Part shown: positions 56,637-64,000 of the stretch, piece by piece
Layout: each line of letters begins with the position of its first letter
How positions within the stretch are numbered: position 1 is the stretch's first letter
Assembly (NCBI GenBank): GCA_051294375.1
Contig: JBJCIZ010000408.1
Location: 24,148 to 88,147 of the forward strand
Direction of reading: 5' to 3'
DNA from: Paraspadella gotoi
Lineage: Eukaryota; Chaetognatha
Length of the DNA stretch: 64,000 nucleotides
The notes under the pieces: model-generated
Database searches by the model: none
Told to the model about the DNA's origin: nothing
Seen by the model: only the letters and a program-made list of their open reading frames with translations
Translations under genes and position numbers: made by a program

Positions 56637-56720
56637 ATATATATGAGCTTCTTCTCCTTATTCAGGGATCACGCAATCTGCAACCTTCCAAGCTCAACAC
56701 ACAGACAACACAATGAAGCC
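56637..56720 (+). promoter_or_regulatory. Possible TATA/initiator promoter
   Basis: TATATATATG at about 56,637-56,646 is followed about 25 bases later by TTCAGGG, a fit to an arthropod-type initiator, then a short leader and ATG in ACACAATGAAG (56,713). The frame after that ATG stops within nine codons, so the promoter idea lacks a confirmed gene. Confidence 0.25.
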
Positions 56721-59700
56721 AGAAGAGGACATCATCACATAAATGTAAAACATTAAAAATACTCTTTTATGTATTATACTACTCTCAGGGTATCTAATCA
56801 GGTCAATGTGTGTATACAATAGTTCCTGTTTTTCATGTGGAATAAAATAGCAATTACCTCTCCACCGCCTCTTCTCCTCTTCTCCCCCCCCCCCCAATTT
56901 GTTACCTTTGGGTTTTTTTTCCTTTCCCCAAAAAAAAAAAATTCGACAAAAAAACTAAATTATACTTAAACCAAATTACAATGGAGAGAGTCTGAAAAAA
57001 AAAATGTTCATACAAAATCTTTAATATTTTTTGATACAACGAAAATAATTCACAATAGAGGAGAGAAAAAAATTAGGAATCTTTGAGAAGAAGAAAAATA
57101 AAACAAAAGCGACAAAAAAAATTCACCACACCCGTCTTGGATCCACCCGACACACCACTTCCGCCAATGCTCACTTGGCCCCGCTGACGACATTCACCCC
57201 ACTCTGAAGCTGACGAAACCCACCATTTCGCACAAGTAAAATCCTCTCCCACGTGAGTCGCCATCCACCTGATCACCACAACTCTTACTGATGTGCAATA
57301 CCTACTACTTCTCACTTCAGCCCTAACACAGCCCGCTAGTGGACCCAACAGCAGGAAAGGCCCGACACAAAACGGGAACGTAGTTAAAAACAGCTCTAAC
57401 TTATGAACATGTATAGTTTATTGATATTTTACTCCTTCTTTGTATATCTTCTAAATCAATTATTACAATGTATTTATGCATCATAATTGCTTCTTCTATC
57501 ACCACATTGTCAATCCCTCCAGAGGATGAGAGCGAAAACACCAAATGCTAATTTATAAATGTTAATTTCTCCAATAACAATAATCCTGCGGGTCTTCTCT
57601 ATTGCCCCTATGCCTTTCCAATGCTGTCTTTCAAATTTATTGGTTTTGGCAGTTACTATAGAAAACTTACACACAAAAATAACTTCCCTCTCATGAAACC
57701 ATGAACGGCCTGAGTCCAAGTTCTACACTTCACACTCAATTTCTGAGATCAATGAATTATCTTACAAACCACAAAAAAGATCTCAAATATAATATGTGTC
57801 GTTCCTAAAAATAGAACCATTTCTTTCTTGTCGCTCTTTTGGTCTCTCCTTCCTTATGTGTGCTTTCTTTTCATTGATCTCTCGTTTTTCCTTTTCTTCC
57901 CTCCCTCCCCAAAGATATAACAACAATAAATTTTAGATCAAGCTTTATTCTCTATACTTACTAACAAAGGACACCAACTTCTATTAATTTTAACTTTTCA
58001 GAATAGATATAATTAAATTTTTTCAGGTAATTTTCTGTAGACATGGAACTCAATTTCCCTGGAAACAAAGATGCAGTCAAAACTCAACCAAGTCATTCAT
58101 CATACTTAGGTCCAGCCCTATCACGAGAATTACTATGTATAATGATTAAATAACTAAAGAAACACAATAGTTATGAGTTAACTGTTTAAAGGCACCGTTT
58201 CTTTTGCCTATGTTCCTTGCACGAATGTAATCACTATTTAAAAATGAAAGCAAAACAAAATGGAATAATAATAATAAACCACAAATACAAATGAAATTTA
58301 GATATTAAACTTCTTTATTTCCCAGTTATTCAACAAAAAGTTAAAACAACAAAAAAACAGGATCACGGACTAACTACCGACCCTTATTATCACTAATTAA
58401 CATTTATTTTAATCTTCCATTCTTCAATTCACTTATCCCAGTTAGGGTGGTATGGAGTTTTGAAGTTCTGTCTCTAGGTTTCGATATCTATATACGGTAC
58501 TCGTATTGCTGTGCTGTATGGTCGTACGTGGCCTCTTGATATAGAAACTGTCTTTGACTCCGGCAAGCGACCGCACCGAACAGATGGTCGTAACGGACTC
58601 TACTCGTGTCTCGCTCCTTTGGCTCGATAGCTCTCGGATGGGCGTCTCTCTCTTTTCTATTTACTCTCTCTCTCCTCCCCGGAGATCCGCACGGGGGGAT
58701 ATAGAAAATAAAAACAAAAAAATGTCCCTCTTACACGACTTCAACCTTATCTCGAAAGCGCATTCTCCGGCGAAAATCTCACAGTCCTCCTTAATGCTCT
58801 ACACCGCAGTAACAACGATCATTCAATACTTATCTTCAAAATAAACAAAACAAAGAAAGATGAATCTGAACAGCAGACAACTCCATGAGAAACCAGATAA
58901 CTTTCTTAGCAACAAAACTCTCTCTGTTCTCTCTTTTCTTATCTCTTTGTTATCTCTTTTTAATTTTCTCCCTCCACCACCCCCTTCCCTCTCACTACTC
59001 TGCCATCTTTATTAATTTGCTCATCTCATCTAAGATTTCTCTTCCTATGTAACTCTTTTTACTGGATTATAGGGGGTCGAGATTTTATTTTATTTCTGGA
59101 TTTTTGTATTATTTTTTGTTTATCTTATTCCTTAAAAAAAATAGCTAATTATATATAAAAATGATTCTATTCTTCCTCCACCCAATCGTGTAAATTATAG
59201 TTAAAACTAGATATTATAAAAAATCTCCTGTCCTTGTTTTTATTTCTATTATCCCAGAGCATTTTCTTTCTTAGTTTGTTGCTACATTTATTCTTCCTTG
59301 ATACAAATCTTTTCACCAAACATATAAATTTTTCTCGTTTCTGAAACTTTTAAAACAATTATTAATTTTCCTTAAAACGCTTCCTGTTTAAAATTTCATT
59401 GCGTTTTATTAATTTGTAGTGGTGTTTTATTGTAATCTCACAGTTATGATTCAATCCAAGTTACATAGTGGGTGGTTGGGTGGTTCTTTTCCGTCATGAT
59501 TTTCCTCGCTAAACTTTCTGCAGAGATTTGGCTTGATTTTTCCCCCCTTTATAACACTTTTTTAGTACATGTTCGCGATTTCCTTTGTAAAACCCAATTA
59601 TTTAGTTTAGGTGTGGCGGCGCTGAGACACACACAACAAAAAAAAACAAAACAAAAAAATTAAATATTTGATATTTAAAAGTAGTGTGCCTTACCCTCTC

Positions 59701-59785
59701 CCATGACAATATGTAAACCACTCAACCCAAAAAAGGCCAACCGCTCGCTGAAGATCTCAAGACGATAGAAACCAATTTCCTACCG
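56721..59785. other. Intergenic DNA, no supported gene
   Basis: C-run at 56,886-56,895 and A-run at 56,930-56,940. 57,120-57,350 is GC-richer with one minus ORF (57,073-57,348) without a domain. 58,554-58,844 is an isolated 96-codon plus ORF, not recognised. 58,860-59,700 is AT-rich with T-runs. No RNA gene seen. Confidence 0.4.
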
Positions 59786-59789
59786 CTTT

Positions 59790-60600
59790 CCACCCTCGCA
59801 CCAGCGTTTACCTCAAATCCACGAGGACTTTCAAGGCGGACTTCTCGGTCCCGCCCTCTCTGGACTTAGCACTCGTTCCAAACCAACCAATGAAGGCGTC
59901 GACTGCGCGTGAGAGGAGGGCTGAAGAGCGACAGGTGCGCCGCGGGCCGGCGCCAGAAGGCATCGGGCGTCGGCGACGGCGCCCGAGGCGCGAAGTCGCG
60001 CCGTGTGAGACCTGGAAGGCGTCCGCCTCTGCTCGGCGGCGTAGAGCCTTCTGCCAGCGAACTGCCTCGCGGCCGGCCGACACCAGAGGTGATGGGGCGG
60101 GGACGGACCAACAACTAGTGACATTAACAAAGCAATATCAATTGTGTATGGCTGTGTTCCCCTCCCGGAAAACACGAACCAAGAGAGGGGCAACAAAGAT
60201 AGAGGCTCACCCATACCGCCAAAAGCACACCCTCCCTCCTCCTCCCACGGCCTTCTCCTCTCCCCCTAACCCTCCACACGCCCTCCTCTCCCACTCGGGC
60301 GCCTCGGTGGGCGGTGCGGCGCGTGCGGCTGCTGTCGATGCCGCCGGGAGGTCAGCGCTAGCACGCTTTTGGAGATTCGGGACAGTGCTTCTCTCTAAAC
60401 TTCTCCTCTCGGTCTTTGGTGTCTCGTCCATAGCCTCCTCCCTCCTCCCTCCTCCTCCCCTTTTTATTGTTACCCTTGTATTACTCTCTTTTGTCCCCCC
60501 CCTCCTCACTCCTGCCTTCTCTCCCTCTCCCCCCAAAAAAGACATGACCATTAGGATAGGTACCCTACTTACCTCTGGGTTCCGCGTGATAGAAGAAGAC
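59790..60600. promoter_or_regulatory. CpG-rich island
   Basis: High GC with many CpG dinucleotides (for example GGGCGTCGGCGACGGCGCCC), standing out from AT-rich flanks. The longest open frame of the window (59,890-60,603 plus, 237 codons) lies here but is Arg/Pro/Ala low complexity, as expected by chance in GC-rich DNA. The composition suggests a promoter region or a first exon. Confidence 0.4.
59815..60100 (-). CDS. Candidate minus-strand exon in CpG island
   Basis: A minus frame reads SRAVDAFIGWFGTSAKSREG and TEKSALKVLVDL and then meets a donor (TTTGAG then GTAAACGC at about 59,815). Codon choice (G/C at third positions) is consistent with coding. An acceptor-like CTCTTCAG precedes it near 59,925 and another, CACTAG, near 60,117. 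Product unknown. Confidence 0.3.
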
Positions 60601-63150
60601 TAAAGTTAGTAAACCTACCATTTAAGAGCGTAGATGGACCGCGATCTGTCCCAGGCATACTTAAATATTAACCCTCCTTGGATGACTGTTGTTTCAGTCA
60701 GGTAAGATCGCAAGATAATCAAAATATTGTAAAAAAATTCAGGGCTAAAAGTAGCTTAAAACGGTGACAAGGAATTTCTTACCGACGTTATGTGTGAATT
60801 TTGATTCTGGGTGGGTAAACTTGTCGATTAAAAAAGAGAAAATATATTTCAAACTCAATTTACTACTAGAGATCAAGAGCTTATCTGTTTAAACCTATTA
60901 TTTTTCATTTAAATGGAAAAATATTAAGTGCATTATATCTCAATTAACTCTATAATATCTTAGAGATTCAGAAGTAAACAAAGAACAATAGTTGCTTTTT
61001 TTCTTGGAGTTGTGTGTGGTGATTCATTGTTGTGGGCTGTGACTTGTTTTGGCGTTTAAGAAAGATCTAAAGGCATTTGTTTGGTGAGAGAAGGGTAGTC
61101 TTTGGGTAGAACTGTGAGGTATTAAATGTTCGGTATAGGAGAATGAGTTTAGAAAGTTTAGTATAGTAAATGATTTTTTAGATAGGATGTGAAGAAAGTT
61201 GAATATTGACATTTTCGAAAGAAGAATTTGAGATCCTTCGGTCGATGTAGAATTTAGTAAATAGAGGAACTGTGATGACCTATATATTATTTTTGTGTGC
61301 TTTTTTTATAAAAAATCTCTAGATTTCTCCTCAATTCTCGATTTTGTCACTATAATCTTGTATTATATATTTAATTTTTTATGAATTATATTAATCCTAT
61401 TTTTTTTAATGGCACAAATAATAAAAATTTCCCTTTAAGAGAGCATTTGGTCATGGAAAAAGATTTTTTTATAAAAAAATTTTTCCGAGTTATTTTATCT
61501 TTATGTTGGTTGGAAATCACATAATTTATTAGAGGGATATGGATGGACAGATTTTCTTTATTTTTATTGTTTATTTGTGATTCAATTTGCTATACAAATT
61601 TATTAATGAAAAATACAATTTACTTTTAATAATAATACTGTAATCGTTTTTTATATTAAAAAAAAATAATTAAGTTTTTTTTCACTCCTAATAATAACAA
61701 ATTGAAGGAATTTATTTTTAATGTATCAAAGACTAATAATTATAGAAAATAGAAATCTATGGCGGAAGTATTGAGAACAAACAGAGATGGAAAGGTGATA
61801 TTTGGACAATGTTAAATATGACATAAAAAGGACTGAGATAAACATATCAAAAGTGAGCAAAAAAGATTCTGAAAATGATGCAGAAACAAAGAAAAGCGAC
61901 AGAGAGAGAAGTGAGGCAAAGAGTGAAGAGCTAAAAAGAAGCTAAAGAGCAAAAGTAAGAGAGAGAAATTTGATTGTTGGTATTAAGATACGAAGGTTCA
62001 CGTTAACAGAGGACTACCACAAAACATTATATATTATTTGTAACAGGAGGACGTACAGATAAGAAAGATATTTGAATGTGACTTGAAATTGATTGATTAA
62101 ATAATTAATTAATAGACATAAATTAAATTGATTTATGAACATTAAATTGCAAATAATTAGACTGATTAATAATTATTGATTATTAATATGATTAATAAAC
62201 TGAATTAATATATTTGATTAACAAAAAAAAAAAAAATAATACATCTTGATATTATCATCGAGATCTGCCCACAGTCATTATGGTAAAATTAAATTAAATT
62301 AATAAATAAATTAAATTAAATTAAATAATATTAAAGTTAGAAATAATTTAAATTATAATAAGAATATAAATTTATTCAAGATATAATGTAGTTTAATTGA
62401 GATTAGGCAAATAATTAATACTATCAACGACAGCAACATCACGAACAGCCACAGCTCACGCGCAATGTGTGATGTGCAAACTTTATTAAGCATCTGACCA
62501 ATGTAATTGTTTGTTCATAAATAAATATCAATCTTTATTTATTTATAGTAATAGGTGGATTAAGAAAAACATTTAAATAGTGTCACTTTTTTGGTCTTTC
62601 TTTTTTGGTTAGGACTTTTTAGGTCAGATAATTACAAAACAATTTATACTTGCTATCTGGTTTGTTATATAATGCCCAGTATAATTTATCAATAGGTTTT
62701 TGATTATTTAAATAAAAAATGAATTGAATTGCAATGCTTAGCATTTTTAATTAGAAGTGCTGCTCGAAAAGACTGAATGAAGGTAAAAGTGACCAAAATC
62801 CATGCAAAAAGTTGCTGGAAAGTTATTGGTTAATATTTATCTTTCTTTAGGAAAACAATACTAAAATAATTATCTTGTAAAAGTTATCAGCCCATTTTGC
62901 TAAAATATAACTTCTTGCTCTCCCCCTGCTCGCTCCCGTTCACTCGGTTTTTTTTCCTTGTTTTTCTTAGGGAAAAAATACGGTAAAGGTTATTTTTAAA
63001 CATTAAAAGATTCGATGATTCTGACGTCATAACATCTTCTGTTCACTGTATGGTAGTGGAATCATACTGTAAACTCGAAGTGCAGTCGTATTTATTTTTT
63101 CAAAATGTTTTTTTCGATTTTCTATCCACCTGTCACAGTCTCGGTGCTCT
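60601..63150. other. AT-rich intergenic DNA
   Basis: No supported gene. 62,090-62,260 and 62,285-62,345 are ATTAATT/AAATTAAATT low complexity; an A-run lies at 62,223-62,236. The ATCGAGATCTGCCCAC word at 62,258 is a distant relative of the R1 boundary GGATCTGCCTACG. Confidence 0.5.
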
Positions 63151-63151
63151 A

Positions 63152-63246
63152 ACTTCGGATAATGATTGTTAAGGGGACAAGGGTTTTCCATGCAAACTAT
63201 CACGAATTAACAGGACTTGTTCTCCTCCCCTTAACAATCCGAAGCA
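63152..63246. repeat. Imperfect inverted repeat around AAGGGGA
   Basis: CTTCGGAT..ATTGTTAAGGGGA..ACAAG on the left (63,152-63,181) pairs with the complement of CTTGT..TCCCCTTAACAAT CCGAAG on the right (63,215-63,244). A similar AAGGGGAGGAG word borders duplicated DNA at 42,811. Confidence 0.6.
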
Positions 63247-63319
63247 AGCCGGCATCCTGGTAAAGGCGACGGAGATGATGGCGATGATGACGGTGAAGAC
63301 GATGACTAGGAGTCTACGT

Positions 63320-64000
63320 CGTTCATAGAAATCGAGGAAGACTTTTTAAATGGAGATTTTTCGTTAAAATCTGACTACCAAACAATGAAAACGCTCCTGG
63401 GAAAAATTTAGGTAAAAAATAGATGTAAAAACACTCGATTCTAATCCTGTTGCATTTGAAGGGCTCGCTTTTTTTTTCTCCTGACAAATAACCATCATTT
63501 TGACATCAAACCATCAGATTGAAATGGACTGGTCCGCTCGGGAAAATATTTTTGATGCAATTTTTATATATGAAATAAAGGGATTTCTCAACTTCAATAC
63601 AATGTCAACGCATTTAATATATGTTGTGATTTTACAATAAACTTCAAATTCAGGAATCCGATAGCCATATATCTGAAGGGCTGTCAAAATTTTTCTTTAC
63701 ATTTTATTTAGTTATGTTAATATGATACAACCATGGTAAAGTGAATTAGTCCATTTTGGTGAAATTTTTATTTAAAGTAAAAGTAAAAGACGAGCTTACA
63801 ATCAGAATTCTAAAAGTTTTCAACCAGGAGTCATATTCGGGAAAAATATTCTATGGCGAAAGTCTTCCAAAGAAGGGGTGGATTTTCCAAAGATTTTGGT
63901 TAATATTTTCTATGTTTATGATCAGATTTTTTTAAAACTTAACAATAGCAATATTGCCATCATTCTACATTGGCCGGTAAAAGAATATATTAAAAAAACC
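63320..64000 (+). repeat. R2 dispersed repeat, right-edge copy
   Basis: Matches 22,230-22,370 (GAGGAAGACTTTTT..AATGGAGATTTTT), 22,400-22,545 and 21,700-22,110 in order, so it is the longest continuous R2 copy and shows how the shorter fragments fit together. It runs off the window at AAAAGAATATATTAAAAAAAC. Confidence 0.8.

Noticed and set aside
59890-60603. 237-codon plus-strand ORF as a gene
   Set aside because: Longest ORF in the window, but it is Arg/Pro/Ala low complexity in CpG-rich DNA and the opposite strand is just as open; no domain.

Overview
The window is AT-rich eukaryotic DNA, most likely from an invertebrate animal. Genes have GT..AG introns, microsatellites are dominated by (GA)n/(CT)n, there are tRNA-derived SINE heads, a Tc1/mariner relic, several minisatellites and assembly gaps shown as runs of N. 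No bacterial gene organisation, rRNA gene or CRISPR array is visible. I cannot name the species from the sequence. Repeat copies differ from each other by very many single-base indels, and real exons switch frame at homopolymers. Either the assembly carries unpolished long-read errors or many loci are decaying, so reading frames here must be treated as approximate.

Layout. 0-14 kb is a repeat field. It holds foldback elements (1.5-2.2 and 6.2 kb), a 22-bp minisatellite (5.0-5.25 kb), repeated copies of a dispersed family called R1 here (6.6-10.5 and 12.46-13.77 kb, the latter as an inverted pair), a gapped partial R1 copy, and a 593-bp Tc1/mariner deletion derivative with perfect 30-bp terminal inverted repeats (10,513-11,105). 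14-23 kb has a second dispersed family (R2) on both sides of a GC-richer block. That block contains gene D, a multi-exon minus-strand gene (17,154-20,849) starting with a signal-peptide-like exon and not recognised. 23-33 kb and 43-50 kb are segmental duplications. A roughly 3-kb unit is present three times (25.1-28.7, 43.8-47.1, 47.1-50.0 kb); each copy carries an 18-bp minisatellite, a TATA box and a downstream ORF. A separate 1.55-kb block is present twice (22.99-24.53 and 31.18-32.74 kb).

The best-supported genes are two tandem plus-strand alpha-kinase genes at 32.7-34.6 kb (gene A) and 35.4-38.4 kb (gene B). Gene B has an N-terminal coiled coil, a PPPPY motif, a von Willebrand A domain with a DCT.SMS MIDAS, and a C-terminal alpha-kinase domain, which is the VwkA-type architecture. 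Gene A keeps the linker and the kinase but lacks the VWA domain; its left end coincides with the edge of a segmental duplication. Intron positions in the kinase half are shared, so they are tandem duplicates. An intron of gene A contains a foldback element whose apex carries a hammerhead-ribozyme-like core (CTGATGA, stem, GAAAC). Downstream, gene C, a charged acidic-repeat protein (38.9-41.0 kb, perhaps starting at 42.2 kb), runs convergently on the minus strand. Its putative 5' intron holds two different tRNA-derived SINE heads.

50-64 kb is mostly intergenic: a tandem repeat rich in CACGTG, a 300-bp direct-repeat pair that looks like a tiny LTR element, a tRNA-Lys-derived SINE, long pyrimidine tracts, a CpG-rich island with a candidate minus-strand exon (59.8-60.6 kb), and another R2 copy at the right edge.
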